Source: Aegilops tauschii subsp. strangulata
Lineage: Eukaryota; Streptophyta; Magnoliopsida; Poales; Poaceae
Direction of reading: 5' to 3'
NCBI RefSeq assembly: GCF_002575655.3
Contig: NC_053041.3
Span: 369,069,054 to 369,133,053 of the forward strand
DNA: 64,000 nucleotides
Part shown: positions 33,385-43,432 of the stretch, piece after piece
Layout of the letters: each line of letters opens with the position of its first letter
Position numbering within the stretch: the first letter of the stretch is position 1
Program-made: the position numbers and the translations under genes
The notes under the pieces: generated by a model
Database searches by the model: none
What the model was told of the DNA's origin: nothing
What the model saw: only the letters and a program-made list of their open reading frames with translations

Positions 33385-34872
33385 TGATACGTCTCCATCG
33401 TATCTATAATTTTTGATTGTTTCATGCCAATATTATACAACTTTCACATATTTTGGCAACTTTTTATATGATTTATTGGACTAACCTATTGATCCAGTGC
33501 CCAGTGTCAGTTCCTGTTTTTTGCATGTTTTTTGTACCACAGAAAATCCATATAAAACGAAGTCCAAATGCAATAAAAATTTACGGAGAATTATTTTGGA
33601 ATATGTGATTTTTGGGAGTTGGAATCACTACAAACGGAGGCCCACACAGCCCACAAGACACCAGGGCGCGCCAGAGGAGCCTGGCACGTGGTGGTGGGTT
33701 GTGCTTACCTCGTATGTCGGTTGGAGCTCTACTTCGGGCGCAAGGAAGCTTATATCCAGAAAAAATCGTGTTAAAATCTCAGCACAATCGGAGTTACGGA
33801 TCTCCCGGAATATAAGAAACGGTTTTCGGCCAGATCTGGGAAGCGCGAAACAGAAGAGAACTGAGAGGGAGATCCAATCTCGGAGGGGCTCCCGCCCCTC
33901 CGACGCCATGGAGGCCATGTACTAGAGAGGGAACTCTCCTCCCATCTAGGGGGAGGCCAAGGAAGAAGAAGAAAGAGGGGGGCTCTCTCCTCCTCTCTCC
34001 CGGTGGCGCCGGAGTGCCGCCGGGGCTAGGATCGTGACGGCGATCTACATCAACAATCTTGCTACCGTCAACACCAACTTTCTCTGCCTCTATGCAGCGG
34101 TGTAACACCTCTTCTCCCCGCTGTAATCTCTACTTAAACATGGTGCTCAACTCCATATATTATTTCCCAATGATCTATGGTTATCCTATGATGTTTGAGT
34201 AGATCCGTTTTGTCATATGGGTTAATCGTGATCTTGGTTGGTATGATTGTATATTTTATTTATGGTGCTGTCCTATGGTGCCCTCCGTCTCGCGCAAACG
34301 TGAGGGGCCCCCGCTGTAGGGTGTTGCAATATGTTCATGGTTTGCTTATTGTGAGTGTTGTGTGGGTGACAGCAGCCTAAACGTGGATAAGTGGGTTATG
34401 GTGTATGGGAGTAAAGAGGACTTGATACTTAATGCTATGGTTGGGTTTCACGACCTTAATGATATTTAGTAGTTGCAGATGCTTGCTTGAGTTCCAATCA
34501 TAAGTGCACATGATCCAAGTAGAGAAAGTATGTTAGCTCATGCCTCTCCCTCATATAAAATTGCAAGAATGATTACCGGTACTTGTTATCGATTGCCTAC
34601 GGACAAATGAATTTCTTGTTGACAAAAGCTATCCACTTTTATTACTTTGCAATTTTTCCGTAGTTTTATTCTCACAAAGTACTCGTAGATTTATTCTTGC
34701 AAAATAGTTTCATACTTGTTTTAGCTAAAGCAAACGTCAAGTGTGCGTAGAGTTGTATCGGTGGTCGATAGAACTTGAGGGCATATTTATTCTGCCTTTA
34801 GCTCTGCGTTGGGTTCGACAGTCTTATTTATTGAAGAAGGCTAAAAACGATCCCTATACTTGTGGGTTATCA
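33385..34872 (+). repeat. Element 1 3' LTR
   Basis: 1488 bp, starting TGATACGTCTCC and ending GTTATCA. The TSD CGGCG follows at 34873-34877. Confidence 0.93.
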
Positions 34873-34877
34873 CGGCG

Positions 34878-36942
34878 CTCCGACTATGGATGGACTCAGA
34901 AGGGAGAGCCACATCCGAAGAGGTAGGTCATGGCCGCCGATGAGGGACGAGGCAGCAGCAGCACTGACGCCGGCAGAGGAGGTCGTCGGCCGGAGGTGAA
35001 GACGAGGCCATGGAGGTTCCGGCGACGAATGGAGAGGTGGGGGAGATGCGCTGAGGTATGGATGATCTACTGGTGGTGGTAGAAGGAAGAGAAAGGCTCG
35101 GCATTGAGGGAATTTAGGTGGCGGCCGGCGGATGGGCTCCGGCCATGGGCGGGCAGGGAGAGCTCTTCAAGCTTGTTTGAGAGGCTGGGGAGGGCTCTAG
35201 GAGGATGAGGAGGTCGATGGAGAGGTGAGGCGCAGCCGGGGTGGCTTAAATAGCCGTGGCCGAAGCTTCCCGAGCTCGGGTGCCGCCAACGACGCACGGG
35301 CCTACTCCGGCGATGGCTGGGAGTGTCATGAGGTGAAGGAGAGGACAAGGGAGTGCAGGGGAGGGTCACGGAGAAGAAACCGACGCCGAGGAGCAGAGGA
35401 AACGGACGAAAGGAGGACAGGGCCAAGCGAGGCACAGTGCACCCGTGGCCGCACGCCGGCTAGCTCGAGAGGGGGCAGAGGGCAGAGAGCGATGTGAGAG
35501 GCACGGGGAGTCAGGTATGCATGCCTAGATGCGCGAACACCGCCGGGGAGGAGCTGCCCGACGAGTCTTGATGCGCAGAGCACGCTCGATGCAGCCAGAG
35601 CGTGTGAAGCGCCATGCCAGAGCGGCAGTCACCACGGGCACTGGCATGGAGAGGACAAGAGAGTCTGCCCTGAGCTGTCTAGTGATGAGTCCCTGCATCA
35701 CGGAGCCTGAGAGAGTTGATGGATCAAGAGAAAGAGCCAAGGAGAGATGTGAGGTTTCGAGTAAAGTTTGTTGTACCAAACTTGGCCATGCACTGGTGAT
35801 CAACAGAGAATTGATTGGGGCCAACGGAGTTGTCTGGGAATTTCAAGATAGGAAGGACTCTAATCCTGTGCATTTTGAGGGGAATTGGACCAAGATACAT
35901 CATACTTGCTTCACAACTGCATATTTGGTCCAGAATCAAGATGTGGATGATGCACTCACATGAAGCACCAACCTGAGCTGAAATTTGGCAAGGCAGGGTT
36001 ATTTGGGCATATGAAGATGTTGTACAAATTTCATACCAAATGGACATGCCAAAATGGTACTTGCTTCACAAACATCCCCACTGACCAGAAACTTGCAATA
36101 ATTTTGGTGATAAAATGGCTTAAGGAAATGATCCCAAATTTGGTGGAGAGATGTTATTTGGGTAGGAGCATGTTCTGGTAATTTCTCGGAATTAATGAAG
36201 CAATATAAAACATACTTGCTTCACAACCTGAAAATATTAACAGAATCATAGATTTCATCATGTGCTCACATAGATGATTGGATGAAGCTGAAACTTGGAG
36301 GAGTGTGATTATATGAGCACATGAAGGAGTGTGCAAAATTTCAACTTATTTGGATACTCCTAGCTAGCACTTCCTTCACAAAGACTTTTGTCTGACAGAA
36401 ACTTTGAAAAATTTCTGAGGAAGATTGGCTAGGCAAATAAACTTGAATTTTTGCATGAGGCAATTATTTGGACATAAAAGAATGCCCAAAAAGTTTGGGA
36501 GCAAACAAGATAAGATAAATGGCACTTCCTGAACAAAGTGCCATTCTGGACATAAGTGAAGAAGTAATATTGGGGAATTATTTTTGAACTGACCAAGGAA
36601 AAGTTTGGGCATATTTGAGCAATATATGACCCAAAGAAATTATGAGAATTATTTGGGAATTTTTGGATGGACAGAAATATAGGTTGCTTCACAACCTAGG
36701 GCACTTGAGGTTATTCCTTTAATAGAAAAGGAATTTTCCCCAAGAAAAAAGATTTATGGAGTTGGGCTAGGATGGAAATGGAATGATCTTCGAAAAGTTT
36801 TGAGGATGCTGAGTCACTTGGGAGAGGAAATGATGATGATTTCCCAGGTTGCAAGGCCACAGATCCACTCCAAAAAGAAAATCAGACCAAAAACCAAATA
36901 AATCAAAAGAAAAAGAAAAGGGCCAAAAACCAGGCTGTTACA
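34878..36942 (-). mobile_element. Element 5, right part: long minus-strand LTR with its 5' end
   Basis: It ends at 36942 with GGCTGTTACA, so on the minus strand the LTR begins TGTAACAGCCTGG, a classical Gypsy LTR start. Reading right to left there is an AT-rich region, then a TATA box (GGCTATTTAAGCC, 35242-35254), then GC-rich sequence with short open frames and no recognised domain. It continues at 2076 beyond Element 1. The bases following its end (CTCTC, 36943-36947) would be its TSD; the partner is outside the window. Confidence 0.7.
35242..35254 (-). promoter_or_regulatory. TATA box of the Element 5 LTR
   Basis: GGCTATTTAAGCC, a short palindrome around TATTTAA, followed on the minus strand by a C-rich leader. 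It fits an LTR promoter. Confidence 0.5.
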
Positions 36943-37886
36943 CTCTCTCTCGTGTTCTTGAGATGTCACGGTCTTGATGTATCGTAGGCTTTGTTAATAT
37001 AATTGGGTCATATGGTTTTTTCCCCTCTCTATCTTGTTGTGATGAATTGAGTTTTCCCTTTGAGATTTAATTTTTATCGGATTGAATACTTTTATGGATT
37101 TGAGAGCACTTGATATATGTCTTGCACATGAATACCCGTGGTGACAATGGGGTATTATATTGATTCACTTGAGATATGTTTTGGCACTCAACTCGTAGAT
37201 TCCCGAGGTGACATTGGGTAATAAATGCATAGGGGTTCATCCACGTTCTCGTCTTTTGTTTCTCCGGTAGAAATCTTGGAGCACTCTTTGAGGTTCTTTG
37301 TGTTGGATTGAGTATTATGAATCTGAATTTGCTTTGGTGTTATTTTAGTACGAACTCTTGGATAGATCAATCGGAAAGAATAGCTACAAACAATTTCTTC
37401 TTATGTTCTCCACTAGATAGGAACTTTGGAGTGTTTTTTTATCACACGTTGAGGCATGGTTATATGATCCAATTAGATTAGCATTGTTGAGAGATTGCAC
37501 TAGCAAAAGTACGGACCCTAGGCCTCATTTTCAAGCATTGCAATACCGTTTGTGCTCCATTTTATCAATTGCTACCATGCTATTTTTTTATTGTTCTTAT
37601 TACAAAAACCAATATCTACTATCCATTTTACACTTGTATCACCATCTCTTCGCCGAACAAGTGCACCTATACAAATTACCATTGTATTCGGTGTGTTGGA
37701 GACATAAGAGACTCTTTGTTATTTGATTGCAAGGTTGTTTGAGTAGGACCATCTTCATCCTACGCCTCCCATGGATTGATAAACCTTAGGTCATCCACTT
37801 GAGGGAAAATTGCTACCGTCCTACAAAACTCTGCGCTTGGGGGGCCAACACGAGTCTACAAGAATAAAGTTGCATAGTAGACATCA
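36943..37886 (+). mobile_element. Element 6: 3' end of an LTR, cut by Element 5
   Basis: 944 bp that align with the second half of the Element 8 LTR (39415-39666 plus 57855-58705), ending in TAGTAGACATCA. No PBS follows; instead integrase coding sequence begins at once. This is therefore the right end of an inserted element (or a solo LTR). Its start is beyond Element 5, outside the window. The LTR type recalls Sabrina/WHAM of wheat; the name is unverified. Confidence 0.78.
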
Positions 37887-38836
37887 CGGACATACTTGCT
37901 ACACATTTCTTTTGGCCAAAGATGAGATGGGATGTTGAGTGTTTTGTTGCTCAATGCACTGCATGACAAAAAGCTAAGTCACGAGTCAATCCTCGTGGTT
38001 TATATATGCCTTTGCATGTACCTAGTGTTCCATGGGAGGACATATCTATGGAATTTGTTTTAGGTTTACCTAGAACAAAGAAGGGGAGGGATAGCATATT
38101 TGTTGTCGTGGATAGATTTTTGACAATGGCACACTTTGTACCATGTCGTAAAAGCGATGATGCTGCTAATGTTGCTGATTTGTTCTTTTGTGAAATTAGT
38201 CGCTTGCATTGTGTGCCAAATACAATTGTTTCATATCATGATATTAAATTTGTTAGCCACATTTGGAGATGTTTATGGGCTAAGTTGGGGACTAAACTAC
38301 TTTTTAGTACTACATGTCACCCCCAAACTGGTGGTCAAACTGAAGTAGTCAACAGAACATTGTCTGTTATGCTTAGGGTTGTTTTGAAGAATAACATGAA
38401 AATGTGGGAAGAATGTTTGCCTCATATTGAATTTGCTTATAATTGTTCGCTGCATTCTGCTACTAAGATGTGCCCTTTTGAAATTGTGGATGGTTTCCTA
38501 CCTCGTGCACCCAATGATTTGTTGCCTCTTCCATCTTCGGGGAAGGTTAATTTTGATGCTAAAGAACATGTTGAATTTATCTTAAAAATGCATGAGTTAA
38601 CTAAGGAAAACATCATGCGCGTGAATGCTAAATACAAACTTGTTGGCGATAAGGGTAGAAGACATATTGTGTTTGAACAAGGAGATCTTGTTTGGTTACA
38701 TTTACGCAAAGGTTGGTTTCCTGATTTGCACAAATCGAAGTTAACACCACGTGCTAATGGCCCATTTAAGGTGTAAGAGTAAATAAAGATAATGCATATA
38801 CACTTGAGTTGCCTTCAGAGTTTGGGGTTAATCCCA
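37887..38836 (+). pseudogene. Element 7: Ty3/Gypsy integrase fragment, oldest layer
   Basis: The translation runs from the zinc-binding region (DILATHFFWPKM, then CFVAQCTA followed by TGA and QKAKS) through the core (38006-38776). The core aligns well with plant Gypsy integrases (VPWEDISMEFVLGLPRTKKGRDSI; FSTTCHPQTGGQTEVVNRTL) and then reaches a GPF motif (RANGPFKV). Two of the three catalytic residues are lost: Glu replaces Asp in ISMEF, and Tyr replaces Asp in VSYHD. The Glu of GQTEV is present. After 38776 the reading is ELPSEFGVNP until Element 8 starts. Nothing of its LTRs is in the window. Confidence 0.88.
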
Positions 38837-39666
38837 TAATATGTCTCCAACGTATCTATGATTTATGAGTCATTCATGCCATGTTTACAACAATTTTATA
38901 TGGTTTGGGTGCAATTTTATATGATTTAAATGGAACTAACCTGGACTGACGTTATTTTCGACAAAACTACCGTGGTGTTGTTTTTTTGTGCAGAACTCAA
39001 AGTTCTCCAAATGCAGCGAAACTTTTTGACGATTTTTTTGGAAGAAAAGAGGCACTAGAAGCTTCGTGGGAGGGCCAGAAGAGCCATGAGGGCCCATAAA
39101 GCACCAGGGCGCACCAGGTGGGGCTGGCTCACCCTGGTACCTTGTGGGCCCCTCGTGGCCCATTTTCCCGTGATTCCAACGCTGAAAATTCACATATATA
39201 TATATCTATAGAAACCCCCAGAAATAACCCTAGATCATAAGTTCCGCCGCCGCAAGCCTCTGTAGCAACAAAAAACCAATCTAGACCCTGTCCCGACACC
39301 CTGCCAGAGGGGGAAATCATCACTGGTGGCCATCTTCATCATCCCAGCGGCCACCATGATGAGGAGGGAGTAGTCCACCCTCGGGGTTGAGGATTTGTAC
39401 CAGTAGCTATGTGTTTAATCTCTCTCTCCCCCTCTCATGTTCTTGATTTGGCACGATCTTGATGTATCGCGAGCTTTGTTAATATAGTTGGATCATATGG
39501 TGTTTTCCCCTCTCTATCTTGTTGTGATGAATTGAGTTTTCCCATTGAGATTTCGTTATTATTGGATTGAATACTTTTATGGATTTGAGAACACTTGATG
39601 TATGTCTTGCTATGAATACCCGTGGTGACAATGGGGTATCATATTTATTCAATTGATATATGTTTT
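38837..39666 (+). repeat. Element 8 5' LTR, left part
   Basis: It runs up to the Element 9 insertion point at GTTTT (39662-39666). It contains an (AT)n stretch near 39197 and a TATA-like ATATATATATATC. Confidence 0.85.
39662..39666. repeat. Left TSD of Element 9 (GTTTT)
   Basis: The exact partner is at 57850-57854. Joined flanks read ...GATATATGTTTTGGCGCGCAACT..., matching the related LTR of Element 6 (ATATGTTTTGGCACTCAACT). Confidence 0.94.
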
Positions 39667-39893
39667 TGTCTGTGTACAAAAGTAGGGCTCTCCTTTTTTA
39701 CCCCTTTACTTGTGCATGGGCAGTCAGAGCCGCGCCCATGACCACACTAAGGAGGGCAGAGGAGGGAAGCCGGAGGCGCAAGACATCCAGAGCCACGCCA
39801 AGACCAGAGACACAAAGAGCAGAAGGGCAAGGTCGGCTACCCCGCTCAAGGGTTCCAACACCATCAACCACATTGGAACCAAGGCTCGGGAGG

Positions 39894-39926
39894 CACCTCC
39901 GTGGTGGCATGCAAATCTTTGTGAAG
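39894..39926 (+). other. Polyubiquitin-like junction, copy 1 in the 5' LTR
   Basis: Eleven codons read HLRGG-MQIFVK, the join between the C-terminus of one ubiquitin (LRLRGG) and the start of the next (MQIFVK). It lies in an open frame (39660-39986). The following residues (IRSIQDQ...) only weakly recall ubiquitin KIQDKEG. No complete ubiquitin fold is encoded. Confidence 0.7.
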
Positions 39927-40214
39927 ATCAGGAGCATACAAGATCAGATGAGGACCAGAAGACGACGATCCTCGGCGGAATTCTAGCCGAGGAAATCCAC
40001 GAGACCCCTGGCAAGATCCTTGCAGGGGACGATCACGATGCCACGGCAAGACCCCTGACCGGGCCCTGGCAAGGCCCTTGCCGAAGACACCTGCGAGGCC
40101 ACAACCAAGCCCGTGGCTGCCAAGACTCCACCGCCGTTCCCATACAGCTACCAGCCCGACTAGCTGGGCAGGCACCTGCGTGGCAACAAGCGGCTTCCAG
40201 ACCAGCTCAGCAAG

Positions 40215-40250
40215 CACCTACGTGGCGGCATGCAGATCTTCGTGAAGACC
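40215..40250 (+). other. Polyubiquitin-like junction, copy 2 in the 5' LTR
   Basis: Codons read HLRGG-MQIFVKT, then CTA (Leu) and divergence. The nucleotides ATGCAGATCTTCGTGAAGAC equal the typical first codons of grass ubiquitin genes. A third, weaker copy (HLRGN) lies at about 40168-40182, and AAGACCCCTGACCGG at about 40048 recalls the next ubiquitin codons. Confidence 0.75.
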
Positions 40251-40495
40251 CTACCACCACGCCATCTCAGCAGCCTATTAGCCTACATGGCGCTGCATGC
40301 ATCATTGGCCTGGACGCGTGTCGGAGCAAGGCGGGGCGGCGACGGACGGGATGGGCCTCACTGCCATCCCCGCTAAAGCAACAGGACACCTAAGGGAGCG
40401 CATTTAATGCGTCTTGTCCCGTAATGACAAGCGATAAGCTTGCGCACTGTACACCTTTCCACCTCATGTGTGCCACTGTGGCAACCCCTTTTGTC

Positions 40496-40504
40496 TATAA
40501 AAGG
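40496..40504 (+). promoter_or_regulatory. TATA box of the Element 9 5' LTR
   Basis: TATAAAAGG, matched at 57598-57606 in the 3' LTR. The ubiquitin-like pieces lie upstream of it, in U3. Confidence 0.7.
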
Positions 40505-40748
40505 AGGCCCGAGGCGTCCATGAGAAGGATTCGGATCTTTTGGGCTAGACACGCACCGTAGCTAGCTCAAGAACTCAAGAACACTCTAATACATACACCA
40601 AAGCAGGACTAGGGTATTACGCATCCTCGCGGCCCAAACCTGGGTAAATGATCCTTGTGCTGACCGCTAGACCCGCTCTTTGCACAACCCCGCGTCCGCC
40701 AGCCGTAGAAGGGATCCCAGTGATCCCATAGGTGTCGTTTCCCCGACA

Positions 40749-40773
40749 TCTTTGGCGCGCCAGGTAGGGGCGC
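40749..40773 (+). promoter_or_regulatory. Element 9 primer-binding site
   Basis: TCTTTGGCGCGCCAGGTAGGGG directly after the LTR. The same PBS is on the minus strand of Elements 4 and 10. Confidence 0.75.
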
Positions 40774-40823
40774 GCAATTGTGGAAATCCGGTCCAGTAGT
40801 TAGTCTAGAAGTTCTTCATCGCT

Positions 40824-42258
40824 ATGGCACCCAAGAAGAAGAAGATCACGGTGATCAGTTCATGGGAGCCGAACGGCCCGTCCCAGTGCAGGCGAGCGGT
40901 GGGGCGATCGCGGACAGGAGCCGAGGCGCGACCCGCGAGCACCCACATTGCTCTGGTAGCCAAAGCCTGGTGAGTGGCGTCGTTCGTGGGCGAGACGACG
41001 AGCCGCACGCCACCCAGTCCAAAGTCAGAGCCGAGGCCCCCCCAGGCGGCGCGGGGCCCTCCAAAGGCGACGTCTTGCCACCCACGGGCGGTGCGGCGAC
41101 TTCCAAGACGCGTACGCCGGCGCCCCCGGTGCGCTCTTCCCAGGTTGTGCGCGACGAGCAGCGTCGCCACGCTGGGGACCCTGGGCGCTGCCGTGGAAAG
41201 AGTCATGTGCCTCATTCATGGGAGGTAGAAGACCAGCATGCACGCCGAGGCGTCGGTGAAAATGGCGCACAACCGCAAGGCCGTGATAGAGCTCCTTCTA
41301 ACATGGTTAGGAGTCGGAGCGCGTCACGGTCCACGCAGCTTTCGCTGCCACCCGCGCCAGCAGAAGCCTTGGCGCGCGCGCAGTTGCTCCTCGATTTTCC
41401 TCCGGCTGCGGAAAAGCTCGACGAGTCGAGAGCCACCATCTGAAGCCGCATTGGCGGTACCAACAAAGATGAGCCGCGACCAGCGGGGCCCTCGGGCCGG
41501 CACTCTGTCGAGCCACCGCATGCCAGTGGTGGAAAGACTTGAGGAGTTGCGGCCATGGTGCACTCTTCTCCCCCACGCCGGCCACCGCGGGTGTCGGTCC
41601 GTCGTGATGACGCTGGTGATAACATATCCATAGCGTCGTCCGACCCACGGACCCACCGCGATCAGCGCCAAGTTCTTCGGGAGAAAGCCCATGAAGACGC
41701 TCGAACCACTATCGAGCGCCGGCGCGATGCACGCCACCAGCAAGATAAGCGGGCGGGGCCCACTATGGACCACCCAGCACCGGGAGGCTCCGGTGGCCTA
41801 CCCTACGAGGTGGGTTGCCCAGCCTTTACCCGTGAGCTGCGGCGGTTCCAGTGGACGTCCCACCGCATGTTCAAGCCCGACGTCGGCGAGAAGTACAATG
41901 GCAAGACCCACCCATCGGAGTTCCTCAGCATCTACACCATCGTGATGCAAGCCGCTGGAGCTCGCAACGACAAGGTGCTTGCCAATTACTTCCCGTTGGC
42001 ACTAAAACCCAATGTCATGTCCTGGCTGATGCACTTGCCGGTGGATTCCATTTCTTCTTGGTCGGATCTGTGTCATGAATTCGTTGGTGCCTTCACTGGA
42101 GGCCACCAAGCTCATGGCCAGGCAAGCGATTTGCATATCACTCCCCAGAAGGAAGGTGAAAACCTGCGCAAGTACATACAGAGGTTCAGCCGGGTGCAAT
42201 ACAACATCCCAGATGTTCATCCCGCCACCGTGATCAACGCATTTCATCAAAATGTGCG
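40824..42258 (+). pseudogene. Element 9 gag, first part
   Basis: The likely start is ATG at 40824 (MAPKKKKITV). This frame has stops near 40971 and 41228 and the reading shifts frames several times. The frame at 41555-42258 holds the retrotransposon gag domain (FKPDVGEKYNGKTHPSEFLSI at about 41870; then YFPLALKPNVMSWLMHLP; then LRKYIQRFSRVQYNIP). It is cut by Element 10 after HQNVR and continues at 49499. Confidence 0.82.
42254..42258. repeat. Left TSD of Element 10 (GTGCG)
   Basis: The exact partner is at 49494-49498. Confidence 0.95.
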
Positions 42259-43140
42259 TGTCGGATGTGGGGTTCCGGCAAACCCTTAAGGTTCGAACGC
42301 TGGGGTGCGCGCGACGTCTTTCCCTCCAACCAATCTACGCCCTAGCTCACTAAGATCTCGCGGACGAACTCGACAAACTCACAACACAGAGAGACACGAG
42401 GTTTATACTGGTTCGGGCCACTATTGTGGTGTAATACCCTACTCCAGTGTGGTGGTGGTGGATTGCCTCTAGGGCTGTTGATGAATAGTACAAGGGAAGA
42501 ACAGCCTCCTGAGGTTGAGGTGTTCTTGTGGCTAGGGTAGGCTGTCGATCAGATTGGATCAAGCTAAGATGAGATGCCTCTACTATGGTGGCTAGTTCTA
42601 CTTATATAGGCCCTGGTCCTCTTCCCAAATATTGAGCGGGAAGGGAGCCAACAACGGCGGGCAAATTTGAATGGGGACAACTAGTACAAGCTATCCTGAC
42701 AAAAGTGGTCTTCGCCTGCAGAAAGCTCTGGTGGTGACGTCGTCTTGGGCTCCACGATGACCTGCGCCTTTCCGTCCTCCTGGTCTTGGTCTCATTGCAC
42801 CAATATAGCAACCTTTGCCTGATGCCTTGGTACTCCTTGCCTGCACTGGCCTCCTTAGCACCAAAGAGGAAACGAGGACGCTGCGCGCGCTGGCGCCCGC
42901 CTGGTGTCGATCGTCATGGCTCACGTCACGAGAGCCTCGTGAGGTTTTGCCCCGCCTTGATATCTCCGCTCCTCGTGAGCCTTCCTGGCTAAGCCACTCC
43001 TGAGGAGGTCTTGCGTCATCCCCCTCACGAGGGTCTTGGATGCCTTGTTGATGAAGATGGGCCGTACGGCCTGCTGGCTTAGCCATGCCATGGGCCGCAG
43101 GCAGCCAGGTCTGGGGACCCCCGTTCCCAGAACGCCGACA
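42259..43140 (-). repeat. Element 10 3' LTR (left copy)
   Basis: Begins TGTCGGATGTGGGG, ends AACGCCGACA. It is 17 bp shorter than the right copy, largely from one loss near 43020-43030 of a cgaggcttggaccctcg phrase. Confidence 0.9.
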
Positions 43141-43432
43141 CTAGCCCCCGGGCCCAAGGTGCACTCGGGCTTGGCTTCGCGGCGAAGCCAAGGGTCAAGC
43201 TCGGAGCACCGCGGGACCCTAAAGCCTGCGGCCTCGGTAGACGCGTGGCGCTTGATTGGACGTGGGCGTCTTCGCTTCCCCACGCTGCCTTTGAACCCGC
43301 CTGGCTATGCGGCCCCCGCGGCCTACACAGTTATTCTTCCTTCGCCCATGCCTGGCTCTTCCAATCTCCCTGCTTCCTCGAGGCCCTGCTCTGCCCTGCC
43401 AATCCAGCTTACGCTCCGCCTGCTTCATTGCC

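Larger units (their letters stand above)
2077..34872 (+). mobile_element. Element 1: non-autonomous LTR retrotransposon, carrying nested insertions
   Basis: The element has LTRs of 1486 bp (2077-3562) and 1488 bp (33385-34872), both TG...CA, an exact 5-bp TSD, a PBS complementary to tRNA-Asp and a purine-rich tract before the 3' LTR. Its own sequence is only 2077-7708 and 33063-34872; the rest is Element 2 with its own passengers. The interior encodes one acidic gag-like protein and has no protease, RT or integrase, so it must have moved in trans. The LTR start (TGATACGTCTCC) and the tRNA-Asp PBS are common to abundant Triticeae Gypsy families such as Sabrina, WHAM and Sumana; I do not assign one. 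Confidence 0.92.
39667..40748 (+). repeat. Element 9 5' LTR, with ubiquitin-like fragments
   Basis: It starts TGTCTGTGTACAAAAGTAGGG and ends TTTCCCCGACA. TATA box TATAAAAGG at 40496-40504. The U3 part contains two short stretches that translate like a polyubiquitin junction (39894-39926 and 40215-40250). Confidence 0.92.

Noticed and set aside
35067..35824. Ser/Pro/Arg-rich minus-strand ORFs in Element 5
   Set aside because: They lie in the GC-rich leader of a long LTR near its TATA box, are short, and have no recognisable domain. A small LTR-encoded peptide cannot be excluded.
39894..40250. A functional polyubiquitin gene in the LTR
   Set aside because: Only about 11 codons around the junction match. 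The ubiquitin body is not encoded, so I report captured fragments, not a gene.
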